DNA of 64,000 nucleotides, from NCBI RefSeq assembly GCF_015690355.1, contig NZ_JADPRT010000015.1, positions 1 to 64,000 on the forward strand, read 5' to 3'. The notes beneath the pieces are model-generated. The model saw nothing but the letters and a program-made list of their open reading frames with translations. It did not search any database and was not told where the DNA came from. Source of the stretch: Streptacidiphilus fuscans (GTDB lineage Bacteria; Actinomycetota; Actinomycetes; Streptomycetales; Streptomycetaceae). Made by a program: the position numbers and the translations under genes. Of this stretch, positions 33,954 to 42,301 are shown one piece after another (the first letter of the stretch is position 1; the number at the start of each line of letters is the position of its first letter).

Positions 33954-35045
33954 TCAGAGCTGGCTCGTGCTGCGGGTCGGCAGACCCTGCGCGGAGGCGA
34001 TCGGGTTCCAGAGGCTCGCCGCGCGGTCCTTCGCGTGGCTGGCGTTGACGCTCGCCGTGTCGCCCAGGTTCTTCTCGCCGCCCGGGTGCGGGTGGTGCTT
34101 CTTCTGGCAGTTCTCGACGGACTGCGCCGCCCACGCGGCATAGTGCGAGTCGGCCTCCTTGGAGGCCTCCCACCCGGTGCGCAGCGCGTCGACCAACTGC
34201 TGTCCCTGCGGCAGCTGGGACGCGTTCAGCGCGCCCAGCTGCTGCACCAGCTGGCCACGTGCCTGCGCGGCCTGGCTCAGGGTCTGCTGGGCGGCGGGCA
34301 GCGCCTGGCAGCCCTCGATGTCGCTGACCGCGCCGATCACCGCGGAGCGGTCGTTCGCCGCCGAGGACAGCAACCCGCTGAGCGCCTGCGCCTGGGACGC
34401 CGCGGTGCTCCCGCCGATCGACGCCGGGTTCGCCGACTTGGTCGTGCCCGTCCCGGCCGTCTGCGCGGACGCCGAGGGCGAGCCGCTGCTCAGCATCGCG
34501 CCCAGGCCGATACCGGCCACCGCGCACGCCGCGACCACGCCGATGGCGACGTTGCGGAGCGACGGCCCGCTGCGCCGCGGCCCGTCGTCGTAGCCGTCGT
34601 ACCCGGCGTGGTTGCCATAGCCGGCTTGGTTGTCGTAACCGGCCTGGTTGTCGTAGCCGCTGTGGCCGTTGTGGTTCTCGTAGCCGTTCTGGCTGTCGTA
34701 GCCGCCGTTGTAGCCGCCGTTGTACGTGTCGTGCTCGGCACCGCCGCCGTGACCGCCGTACCCACCTTGGCCGTTGGCCTCGTAACCGCCCCGACCGCCG
34801 TAGCCGCCACCGGTGTTGTAGTCGTTGGCGTAGTCGTTGCGGTACTCGCCGGAACCGCCCGAACCGCCGTAGCCGCCGCCGTACCCGCCGCCCTGGGACG
34901 GTGGCAGGAACTGCGTGGCCGCGGCTCCGTTCTCCGCCGGAGGCCCCTGCTGGAACGGCGTCTGGTGCTCGGCGTAGTGCGCCTCTTCCGGACGGAAGAG
35001 GTCGTCCGGAGTGAGCTCGCCGGGGTTGGGTCGACGATGGTTCAC
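33954..35045 (-). CDS. Gly/Tyr/Asn-rich single-span membrane protein
   Basis: A 363-residue protein of unknown function. Residues about 1-50 are conserved-looking (MNHRRPNPGELTPDDLF). Residues about 50-155 are low-complexity Gly/Tyr/Asn/His repeats (GGYGGGYGGSGG, then YDNQAGYDNQAGYGNHAGYD). A membrane segment lies at about 165-182 (NVAIGVVAACAVAGIGLGAM), and the rest is a helical, probably extracytoplasmic domain with Cys residues in EGCQAL and ENCQKK. The start is the GTG with GAGGA about 7 bases before it. Convergent with the binding-protein gene. Confidence 0.75.
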   Translation of the reverse strand: MNHRRPNPGELTPDDLFRPEEAHYAEHQTPFQQGPPAENGAAATQFLPPSQGGGYGGGYGGSGGSGEYRNDYANDYNTGGGYGGRGGYEANGQGGYGGHGGGAEHDTYNGGYNGGYDSQNGYENHNGHSGYDNQAGYDNQAGYGNHAGYDGYDDGPRRSGPSLRNVAIGVVAACAVAGIGLGAMLSSGSPSASAQTAGTGTTKSANPASIGGSTAASQAQALSGLLSSAANDRSAVIGAVSDIEGCQALPAAQQTLSQAAQARGQLVQQLGALNASQLPQGQQLVDALRTGWEASKEADSHYAAWAAQSVENCQKKHHPHPGGEKNLGDTASVNASHAKDRAASLWNPIASAQGLPTRSTSQL

Positions 35046-35173
35046 GCGTTTCCTCACCTTTGACCGAGCTCGCCCAGTCGCGCTCGGGCTCCGCTCACAA
35101 CGCGCACCACGCTACCCGTTACCCCCGACGGGTGACCATCCTGGGTTGTTCCGGTTGTGCACCGATGGGGGAT

Positions 35174-36553
35174 TCAGGCGGCGACCTCCGCCAACGCCCG
35201 TGCCTGGAACTCCTGCACCGCACGCTGGTTGCGGAACGGCTCCAGCTTGCGCCGGAAGTCGTCCAGGTACTCCGCACCACGCGCCGACCGCAGCCCGGAC
35301 ATCAACTCGACCGCCCGCGCGCCCGTCTCGCACGCCGCGTCGACCTCGCGCAGCTGCAACTGCGCGGTGGCGAGCAGGACCAGGTCCACGGCGCGGCGAC
35401 GGACCCGCGTCTCGGGGTGACCGCGCAGCGCCTCCTGGGCCTGGCGGGCGCTCTGCCGCGGCTGTTCGAGGTCGCGGTGGCAGTGGGCGAGCTCGTCGGC
35501 GAGGTACGCGCCGTCGAAGTGGCCGATCCAGCCCGGGTCCTCCTCCGGCCGGCTGTGCTCCAGGGCCTGCATCGCCCGTCCGGCGGCCATGTCACAGGAC
35601 CGGCTGTCGCCGAGCAGCGCGTGACCGCGTGCCTCGGCCGCGTGGAACATGGCCATCGCCGTGGGCGTGGCGGAGCCCCGCGCACCCTCCTGCGCGGCGC
35701 GGGCGAGCTGGGTGATCTCCCGCGGGTTGCCCAGGGCGGCGGCCAGGTGGCTCATCGACGAGGCGAGCACGTAGCCGCCGTACGCGCGGTCGCCCGCTGC
35801 CTGGGCCAGGCGCAGCGCCTGGATGTAGTAGCGCTGGGCCAGCCCCGCCTGGCCGGTGTCGATGGCCATGTATCCGGCCAGCTCGGTCAACCGCGCGACG
35901 GCGGCGAAGAGCTGACGCCCCGTCTCCTCCCGGTAGGAACCCGCGAGCAGGCCGGAGACCACGGAGTTGAGGTAGTGCACCACGACCGGCCGCACATGGC
36001 CGCTGCCGAAGCGGTGGTCGAGGTCGACCAGCATCTGCGTGGTCGCCCGGACCGCCTCGACGTCGGCCGGACCGACGCGTGGGCCACCGGCGCGCGCGAC
36101 GGCCACGTCCGGCGCGGTGATCAGCCAGTCGCGGCTGGGCTCGACCAGCGCGGACGCGGCCACGGACGCGCCGGCCAGGAAGTCCCGCCGCCCGACGTCG
36201 CTGCGCCACAGTTCGCAGACCTGCTCGACCGCCCCGACCAGGTTCGGCGCGAAGTGCAGGCCGATGCTGGAGGAGAGGCTCTTGCCGTCGGCCATCCCGA
36301 TGTCCTCGACCGTGACCGGCCGACCGAGTTTGCGGCCGATCGCCTCGGCGATCACCGCCGGGGCCTGTCCGCGCGGTTGTTGACCGCGCAGCCAGCGGGC
36401 CACGGACGTCTTGTCGTAGCGCAGGTCGAGGGCGTGCTCGGCACCGCAGAGGTTCACCCGGCGGGCCAGGCCGGCGTTCGAGCAGCCCGCCTCCTGGATC
36501 AGGGCCTGGAGCCGTTCGTTGGGCTGTCGTGCGACGAGCGGTCTGGCGGCCAT
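35174..36553 (-). CDS. NsdA-like regulator (helix-turn-helix with TPR-like repeats)
   Basis: A 459-residue protein of the NsdA/NsdB group. The N-terminus has an XRE-like DNA-binding region (ERLQALIQEAGCSNAGLARR, RYDKTSVARWLRGQQPRG, residues about 15-65). From about 160 onward helical TPR-like repeats follow (LAQRYYIQALRLAQAAGDRA). NsdA represses antibiotic production and sporulation in S. coelicolor; this protein could be NsdA or one of its paralogues next to the prim-pol gene, so no symbol is given. The ATG giving MAARPLVARQ has GGGAGG about 11 bases upstream. Divergent from the prim-pol gene. Confidence 0.82.
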   Translation of the reverse strand: MAARPLVARQPNERLQALIQEAGCSNAGLARRVNLCGAEHALDLRYDKTSVARWLRGQQPRGQAPAVIAEAIGRKLGRPVTVEDIGMADGKSLSSSIGLHFAPNLVGAVEQVCELWRSDVGRRDFLAGASVAASALVEPSRDWLITAPDVAVARAGGPRVGPADVEAVRATTQMLVDLDHRFGSGHVRPVVVHYLNSVVSGLLAGSYREETGRQLFAAVARLTELAGYMAIDTGQAGLAQRYYIQALRLAQAAGDRAYGGYVLASSMSHLAAALGNPREITQLARAAQEGARGSATPTAMAMFHAAEARGHALLGDSRSCDMAAGRAMQALEHSRPEEDPGWIGHFDGAYLADELAHCHRDLEQPRQSARQAQEALRGHPETRVRRRAVDLVLLATAQLQLREVDAACETGARAVELMSGLRSARGAEYLDDFRRKLEPFRNQRAVQEFQARALAEVAA

Positions 36554-36898
36554 GGAAGTCACTGCCTCCCCTATGAGGTCGGACCCTTTCGGACCGTGGG
36601 AATTGGGGACCTTTGAGGTCGGAGGTCGCAGGACAGGAGCATTCCCCCGATCCTGTCGGGTGATGCGTCACGGAGTGCCAACAGCGGGTAACCGCTACGG
36701 AATGGCTGGGAACGACTGGTAATGGTCGGGAACATCCGTCAGCGTAGCGAAGCCTGACGGCCCCCCATACCCGCTTGCCGGGCCCAAGGGGCGTGCGCCC
36801 CCTCGCGTGCAACCGCGCGCCCCGCGTGTCGCTTCCCGGATGGCCGAGTTTTCCCGATCAGGCCGTAACCCCTGCTGCTGGGGCGAGTTGTGCAGCAC
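36554..36898. other. Divergent promoter region between the NsdA-like and prim-pol genes
   Basis: About 345 bp without a gene. It contains CGTCACGGAGTGCCA at 36666-36680, which on the minus strand reads TGGCAC-TCC-GTGACG, a diverged relative of the inverted repeats at 28402 and 53519. Promoter boxes could not be assigned with confidence. Confidence 0.4.
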
Positions 36899-37603
36899 GT
36901 GGAAGACACCCTGGGAGCCACTCGACAGGACGGGCACACGGAAACCGGCAGGGGTTCCGCACGTGACTCGCTGTTGACGGCAGCAGTCGCGTACGCGGAG
37001 GAACGGCACTGGGAGGTCTCCCCCGGTGCCTGGCTGATCGAGGACGACGGCCCACCGCGCTGCTCCTGCGGTGACCTCGACTGCCCGATGCCCGGGGCGC
37101 ACCCGGCCACCCGTGACTGGACCCGCCGTTCGAGCTCGGGCCCCGGCGTCGTCCGGCGCTGGTGGACGGAGAACCCCGCCGCGTCGATCCTGCTGCCGAC
37201 GGGTCGCTCGTTCGACGCGATCGACGTCCCCGAGGTCGCGGGCTGCCTGGCGCTGGCCCGGATGGAGCGGATGGGCCTGCAGCTCGGCCCGGTACTGGCG
37301 ATGCCGGGCGGTCCCGGGCGGGGCCGTCGGCTGGTCTTCCTGGTGCTGCCCGGCGCGCTCTCCAAGCTGCCGGACATGCTGCGCCGCCTCGGCTGGGGCG
37401 CGGGCAGGCTCGACCTGGTCGGCCACGGCGAGGGCGGCTGGGTCGTGGCCCCGCCCACCCGGATCGGCGGCTTCGGGTACGCGCAGTGGGCGCGCGAACC
37501 CACGAACCTGAACCGCTGGCTGCCGGAGGCGGCCGAGGTCATCAACCCCATTGCTTACGCCTGCGGCCGAGAGGCGCCGCTGCCCGCACACGTGGGGCAG
37601 TAG
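36899..37603 (+). CDS. Small bifunctional DNA primase/polymerase-domain protein
   Basis: A 234-residue protein with only the prim-pol N-terminal domain. Landmarks: AAVAYAEERHWEVSPGAW, CSCGDLDCPMPGAHPATRDW (Cys-rich zinc-like loop), ILLPTGRSFDAIDVPEVAG with the DxxD metal pair, and GGWVVAPPTRIGGFGYAQW. There is no helicase part, as in the conserved streptomycete family found next to an NsdA-type regulator. Whether it is an active primase is unknown. The start is uncertain: the GTG giving MEDTLGATRQ matches my recollection of homologues, and a GTG nine bases upstream is closer to GGGGCGAG. Confidence 0.78.
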   Translation: MEDTLGATRQDGHTETGRGSARDSLLTAAVAYAEERHWEVSPGAWLIEDDGPPRCSCGDLDCPMPGAHPATRDWTRRSSSGPGVVRRWWTENPAASILLPTGRSFDAIDVPEVAGCLALARMERMGLQLGPVLAMPGGPGRGRRLVFLVLPGALSKLPDMLRRLGWGAGRLDLVGHGEGGWVVAPPTRIGGFGYAQWAREPTNLNRWLPEAAEVINPIAYACGREAPLPAHVGQ

Positions 37604-37621
37604 CACAAGCCCGGCAATCCC

Positions 37622-37673
37622 CTGTGCCCCCGAGTCCCGCGGTGACGCTTCCCGCGGTCGACCGGGGGCACAG
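37622..37673. terminator. Hairpin downstream of the prim-pol gene
   Basis: CTGTGCCCCC (37622-37631) and GGGGGCACAG (37664-37673) are exact inverted repeats with a 32-base loop that itself holds two CCCGCGG copies. It begins 18 bp after the stop. The next 280 bp, up to the following hairpin, show no gene or recognised signal. Confidence 0.5.
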
Positions 37674-37952
37674 TCACGTTCTCACCCGCTCTGGCACGCC
37701 CTGGCCCGTTCTGGGGTAACTGGGGTTCTACCCACGCAGGAGAGTGGAAAAGCCCCACGATCAGGTGAACGGGCTCAAGGATTGGCGGGAGTTGCCGAGG
37801 GGATCTATCTGGACGTAAGGGTCAGGACGAGGGCGCGAGCGCGTTCCACGTAGAGGAAGGGAGTCACCGCTTCGTCAGAAGGTGCCTGGAGGGGAAGCCG
37901 GGCCCGGCGGGGGAAGCGGAGAGGGGAACGGGAGGGATCGGGGGATCACGAG

Positions 37953-37986
37953 GGGCCTCGGCGCTCGGGGAAAGTAGCCGAGGCCC
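37953..37986 (-). terminator. Rho-independent-like terminator of the DtxR-family gene
   Basis: GGGCCTCGGC and GCCGAGGCCC are perfect 10-bp arms around a 14-base loop, ending 22 bp beyond the stop of the minus-strand repressor gene. It separates this gene from the prim-pol gene in a 405-bp gap. Confidence 0.7.
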
Positions 37987-38008
37987 TTCGTCGTTCAGTC
38001 CGAACAGT

Positions 38009-38695
38009 TCAGGCGCGGGCCACGAAGACGTGGGCCGCGATGTCCTTCCGCAGCTCAGCCGCCTCGCCGCCGCTGCCGACGAGGACGCCGCCCGTGGACT
38101 CCGTGATGTTGACGACCGCGCCCGGCTGCACTCCCGCCCGCCGCAGCGTGTACATCAGCTGCGCGTCCGTCTGGATCGGCTCGCCGATGCGGCGGACGAC
38201 GACCGCGCGGCCGTCCGCGCCCGGCATCAGCTCGTCGAGGGTGACCAGCGTCTCGCCCTCGTCCGCGGGGGTCTCGCCCAGCTCCTCCAGGCCCGGGATC
38301 GGGTTGCCGTACGGGGACTCCGTCGGGTGGCGCAGCAGTTCGAGGACGCGGCGCTCCACGGCCTCGCTCATCACGTGCTCCCACCGGCACGCCTCCGCGT
38401 GCACCTGCTCCCACTCCAGGCCGACGACGTCGACCAGCAGGCACTCCGCGATGCGGTGCTTCCGCATCACGCGGGTGGCGAGCTTGCGACCCTCGGAGGT
38501 GAGTTCCAGGTGGCGGTCGTCGGCGACGGTCACGAGGCCGTCTCGCTCCATCCGGGCGACGGTCTGGCTGACCGTGGGCCCGCTCTGCTCCAGGCGCTCC
38601 GCGATACGGGCGCGCATGGGGACGACGCCCTCCTCCTCCAGCTCGAAGATGGTCCGCAAGTACATCTCTGTGGTGTCGATCAGGTGGCCTGACAT
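38009..38695 (-). CDS. dmdR1: Iron-dependent repressor of the DtxR/IdeR family
   Basis: A 228-residue metalloregulator. The N-terminal winged helix (DTTEMYLRTIFELEEEGVVP, ERLEQSGPTVSQTVARMERD), the dimerisation and metal-binding domain (HRIAECLLVDVVGLEWEQVHAEACRWEHVMSE contains the metal-ligand Cys, Glu and His residues) and a C-terminal SH3-like FeoA domain are all present. With Fe2+ it represses siderophore and iron-uptake genes. The ATG giving MSGHLIDTTEMY matches family starts. The divergent SIS gene is the neighbour I recall for S. coelicolor dmdR1. No iron box was recognised in this window. Confidence 0.9.
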   Translation of the reverse strand: MSGHLIDTTEMYLRTIFELEEEGVVPMRARIAERLEQSGPTVSQTVARMERDGLVTVADDRHLELTSEGRKLATRVMRKHRIAECLLVDVVGLEWEQVHAEACRWEHVMSEAVERRVLELLRHPTESPYGNPIPGLEELGETPADEGETLVTLDELMPGADGRAVVVRRIGEPIQTDAQLMYTLRRAGVQPGAVVNITESTGGVLVGSGGEAAELRKDIAAHVFVARA

Positions 38696-38894
38696 CGGAC
38701 TGCGGGCTCCGTTCCTCGGATGTGCTCCGGTCGCGCTCCGGGTGCCCCTCAATTCTTACGCATCCCGCCGACAATCCAGGACGCGGCGACGGCGGGCAGT
38801 GTTGACAGGGCCCGACCCGGCCCGTCACCGTGCGAGTCACCACAAGAACGTCACCACCCGCACCCACTCACCTACGCAGGGGAGCCAGCAGCTG

Positions 38895-39644
38895 ATGAGC
38901 GATCTCGCCGGGCAGTACCTCGACGCCGCCATCGCCCACCTCCAGCGCATCAAGGACGAGGAGACGTCGGGCGTCGAGGCCGCCGCCGACGCCCTCGTGC
39001 GGACCGTCAAGGAGGGCGGCCGGATCTTCACCTTCGGCGCCGGGCACTCGTCCCTCCCGGCCCAGGACGTCGTCTACCGCGCCGGCGGGCTGGTCCTGAT
39101 GAACCTGCTCACCGTGCCCGGGGTGATCGGCGTCGACGTGATGCCCGCCCATCTGGGCAGCGCGCTGGAGCGGGTGCCCGGCCTGGCCACCACGACCCTG
39201 GACGCGGGACCGGCCCGCGCCGGCGACCTGCTCTTCGTGATCTCGCTCTCCGGCCGCCAGGTGATGCCCGTGGAACTGGCCCGTCACGCACGCGAGCGCG
39301 GGCTGACCGTGATCGGCGTCACCTCGCTCGCCTACCCGTCGGCGGTCACCTCGCAGCATCCCGACGGCCTCTACCTCAAGGACGTCTGCGACATCGTGCT
39401 GGACAGCAAGATCGCGGTCGGCGACGGCGAGTTGACCGTCGACGGCGCGGTGACGACCTTCGGCCCCGTGTCGACGCTGGCGACGGTCGCGCTGATGCAG
39501 TCCGTCGTCGCCGTCGCCGTGGGCAAGTTGGCTGCCGAGGGGATCACCCCGCCGCTCTTCCGCTCCGGCAACGTCGACGGCGGCACCGACTGGAACGCCA
39601 AGTTGATGGCTGAGCACCGCGACCGCATCTTCTACGCGTTCTGA
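38895..39644 (+). CDS. SIS-domain phosphosugar-binding protein
   Basis: A 249-residue sugar-isomerase (SIS) domain protein, related to the MurPQ/GmhA group. It has FTFGAGHSSLPAQDVVYRAGG (about residues 45-65), LLFVISLSGRQVMPVELARHA (about 110-130), and DGAVTTFGPVSTLATVALMQ. It probably binds or isomerises a phosphosugar; no etherase or kinase gene is adjacent. GGAG stands 10 bases before the ATG. It is divergent from the DtxR-family gene and ends with FRSGNVDGGTDWN, typical of its subgroup. Confidence 0.85.
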   Translation: MSDLAGQYLDAAIAHLQRIKDEETSGVEAAADALVRTVKEGGRIFTFGAGHSSLPAQDVVYRAGGLVLMNLLTVPGVIGVDVMPAHLGSALERVPGLATTTLDAGPARAGDLLFVISLSGRQVMPVELARHARERGLTVIGVTSLAYPSAVTSQHPDGLYLKDVCDIVLDSKIAVGDGELTVDGAVTTFGPVSTLATVALMQSVVAVAVGKLAAEGITPPLFRSGNVDGGTDWNAKLMAEHRDRIFYAF

Positions 39645-39669
39645 GCTGTTTTGCAGGTTCTGAAGGGAA

Positions 39670-41088
39670 CTACCCGTTGTGACTGGGTTCTCCTGACAGG
39701 TCGACCGCCGCGGCCACCCGCGCCGCCACGTCCTCGGCGAAGTCGCAGTCGGCGCGGTCGAACCGGGGCCGTCCCGGGCCGCGGAGGAAGGTGAGCACGC
39801 CGTGGCTGCGGCCCCGGCTGCGCAGCGGCGTGCAGAGCCCGTGCAGCGTCCCCTCCGGCCACCGGCGCAGCTCCGCCCACCCGCCGAGGCCCAGTCCCGC
39901 CGGCGCTCCTGCCGACGGCGGGGCGGACAGCTGGGCGGAGAGCGTGGCGAAGGCGGGCGCGCCGCTGTCGGAGACGGCGACCGTGCCGCAGCGCTCCAGC
40001 GCGCGCAGCGCGGGATGGACCTCGCCGTAGCGGGCGGGCAGGCCGGTCGGGGTCAACCCGTCCCCGAGCGCCAGCCCGCCCAGCGGGGAGGCCGCGACGC
40101 GGACCAGCGCGTCGCCGCGCAGCACGTCAAGCAGTGCGTGGTCGGCGAACCCGGCCAGCACGAAGTCGAGATAGCCCGCCGCCGCGTCCAGGCCGTCCGC
40201 GCACTCCGCCGCCGCCAGCCCCGCGCGGCGGAGCTGGTTGGTCCGGAAGCGCAGCACCGAGGCCTCCTGTTCGGCCTGCTCGTGCAGCGTGACGTCCTCG
40301 AACAGCCAGACCACCCCGAGCGGCACCGGCTCCTCGCCCAGCGGCGAGCCCAGCCGCACGAACTCGCTGCGCAGGCACCGGCGTCGAGCGGGATCACTGC
40401 GCAGGGTGACCCACAGCTTGACCCCGCTGACGGACTTGCCGGTGGAGAGCGTCCGCTGCAACGCGGCCTCCAGCTCCGGGACGCCCTCCTGCAGCACCTC
40501 GCCGAGCGGGCGCCCGAGCAGGGCCGACCGCTCGCAGTCGAGCCAACGTGCCGCCGCGTCACCGACGGTGGCGGGACGCAGGTCCGCGTCGACCAGCACG
40601 GCGCCGGTCTGCGCCTCGTCGAGCAGCGAGTGCGCCAGCGCGAGCGACCGCTCCCACTCGGTCTGCGCGCAGGCCTCGGAGAAGGCGAAGTAGTGGCACA
40701 GGGTGCGTCCGGTGCTCGTCCGGACCGAACTCACCTGGGCGCGGACGAGAGTTCGGCGGCCGTCCCTGGTCAGCAGCGGGAACTCGTGCAGCACCCGGAC
40801 GCCGTCCGGCGCGCCCTGCAGGCCGGCGCGCACCTCCTCGGCGTCGGCCGGGCGCACCGCCCAGCCCTCCAGCCCGCGTCTGCCCACGGCCTCGGCCGCG
40901 CTCCAGCCGAGCAGCCGGGCGGCCTCACGGTTCCAGTGCGTCACCACGCCGTCGGCGTCCAGCGCGGCGAGGCCGACCTCCATGCCCTCCAGCAACGCGC
41001 CGAGCAGCTGCTGGTCGGTACGTCCATGGGTACGTTCGTCATCATCAGTGTGCACGGTGGGCGCACCTCCCCCTGCAGACGTGTCCAT
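39670..41088 (-). CDS. PAS-PAS-GAF sensory protein without an output domain
   Basis: A 472-residue soluble protein. First PAS domain about residues 28-135 (LEGMEVGLAALDADGVVTHWNREAARLLGW), second about 150-270 (DEAQTGAVLVDADLRPA; VWLFEDVTLHEQAE), then a GAF-like domain about 290-465 (ELRRWPEGTLHGLCTPLRSR; GVLTFLRGPGRPRF). Related streptomycete proteins often end in a SpoIIE-type PP2C phosphatase; here the chain stops after GAF, so it must work through a partner. Divergent from the DUF4231-like gene. Confidence 0.8.
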   Translation of the reverse strand: MDTSAGGGAPTVHTDDDERTHGRTDQQLLGALLEGMEVGLAALDADGVVTHWNREAARLLGWSAAEAVGRRGLEGWAVRPADAEEVRAGLQGAPDGVRVLHEFPLLTRDGRRTLVRAQVSSVRTSTGRTLCHYFAFSEACAQTEWERSLALAHSLLDEAQTGAVLVDADLRPATVGDAAARWLDCERSALLGRPLGEVLQEGVPELEAALQRTLSTGKSVSGVKLWVTLRSDPARRRCLRSEFVRLGSPLGEEPVPLGVVWLFEDVTLHEQAEQEASVLRFRTNQLRRAGLAAAECADGLDAAAGYLDFVLAGFADHALLDVLRGDALVRVAASPLGGLALGDGLTPTGLPARYGEVHPALRALERCGTVAVSDSGAPAFATLSAQLSAPPSAGAPAGLGLGGWAELRRWPEGTLHGLCTPLRSRGRSHGVLTFLRGPGRPRFDRADCDFAEDVAARVAAAVDLSGEPSHNG

Positions 41089-41212
41089 TCAACTCGCCTG
41101 CTCCGCCTCGTACACCCGGTTCCGCAAAAGTGTTGACGGACCGGCGTCTTCCGGTCGTTGATGGTGTGCGTACGTGTGCTGGGCAAGTGCGCTGGGCAAG
41201 GTGACACGTATT

Positions 41213-41251
41213 CAGCACGTTCAGTCAGCACGATCAGTCAGCACGATCAGT
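41213..41251. repeat. Three tandem 13-bp repeats before the DUF4231-like gene
   Basis: CAGCACGTTCAGT, CAGCACGATCAGT and CAGCACGATCAGT follow each other exactly, with a partial fourth (CAGCAC). They lie 44-82 bp upstream of the ATG at 41295, in the divergent promoter region, a placement that suggests a regulator-binding array. Confidence 0.8.
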
Positions 41252-41294
41252 CAGCACTGTCCGAGCGTCTGGGCGAAGGGGAGGGGGAGTCGCC

Positions 41295-42212
41295 ATGGTC
41301 CAGATCTCTGCACCGGGATTCCGGGAGAAGCAGCTGATACCGGAGCCCTACTGGACCGCCGACCGCGTCTCGGTGACCGAGCAGCGGAAGGCGACGCACT
41401 GGTACGGCGGGCAGATCATCGCGCTCCTGGCGGCCTCGTTACTGGGCATCCCGGACTGGCACGTGGGCTCGCTCGACCTCTCCCCCGTGCTGTCCATCGC
41501 GGCGTTCCTGGTCGCCGGGTACTACTGGGACCGGCTGCGGGCGGAGACGCCGCAGTCGTTGTGGTTCGAGAGCCGGGCCGCCGCCGAGGCGATCAAGGGC
41601 CTGGTGTGGCGCTACGTCGTCCGGGCCCGGCCGTTCGACGGCCCGGCCCAGAGCGAGGAGGCCGACGAGCAGTTCCTGGACCGGCTGAGCGAGGTCTTCG
41701 AGACCTACCGCAGCGTGGGCGTGATTCCCAAGAACACCGAGCCTGCGATCACCGACGAGATGCGCCGTCTTCGCGCCGGGTCGCTGGTCGCCCGCCGCGA
41801 GCTCTACCTGCAGGAGCGGCTGCGGGCCCAACGGGTCTGGTACCTGGGCAAGGCGGACGCCTTCGACAACAAAAGCACCTTCTGGTCGCTGATGACCCTG
41901 GTGGCGATCGTCTTCGGCCTCACCGCGGCCGGGCTGCAGACGGCCGGCGCCGTGCACACCCACGTCCTCGGCACCCTGGCCACGGCGGGCGCGGCGATCA
42001 CCGCCTGGACGCAGCTCAAGCAGTTCCGGCCGCTGGCCGCCGCGTACCGGCTGGTGGCGAAGGAGTTGGAGCAGGTGGAGATCCAGCTGGAAAGGCTGAA
42101 TCCCGCCGAACCCGACGCCGAGGAGTTGTGGTCGCGGCTGAGCCGCGAGTCCGAGTCCATGCTCGCCAAGGAACAGGCGGTCTGGCGGGCCCGCAGCGAC
42201 CGGAGGATCTGA
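41295..42212 (+). CDS. DUF4231/SLATT-like membrane protein
   Basis: A 305-residue protein with two hydrophobic hairpins, about residues 38-80 (GGQIIALLAASLLGI, VLSIAAFLVAGYYW) and about 198-243 (FWSLMTLVAIVFGLTAAGL, LGTLATAGAAITAW), and long charged helices between and after them. This fits the DUF4231/SLATT group of membrane proteins, which comparative genomics links to nucleotide-sensing conflict systems. It is followed by an alpha/beta hydrolase gene 89 bp downstream and faces the FxSxx-COOH operon. The assignment rests on topology and sequence feel; no catalytic motif is expected. Confidence 0.7.
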   Translation: MVQISAPGFREKQLIPEPYWTADRVSVTEQRKATHWYGGQIIALLAASLLGIPDWHVGSLDLSPVLSIAAFLVAGYYWDRLRAETPQSLWFESRAAAEAIKGLVWRYVVRARPFDGPAQSEEADEQFLDRLSEVFETYRSVGVIPKNTEPAITDEMRRLRAGSLVARRELYLQERLRAQRVWYLGKADAFDNKSTFWSLMTLVAIVFGLTAAGLQTAGAVHTHVLGTLATAGAAITAWTQLKQFRPLAAAYRLVAKELEQVEIQLERLNPAEPDAEELWSRLSRESESMLAKEQAVWRARSDRRI

Positions 42213-42301
42213 CCCGCCGAGCCCTTCCGCAGCACCACACGGCACCCGGCCCGGCACCGCCACCGCACCGACACCGCACGGAAACCGCGTAGAGGAGCGA
42301 C

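Noticed and set aside
37551..37853. Short plus-strand frame after the prim-pol gene.
   Set aside because: Overlaps the prim-pol 3' end and two hairpins, has no ribosome site and no recognisable sequence.
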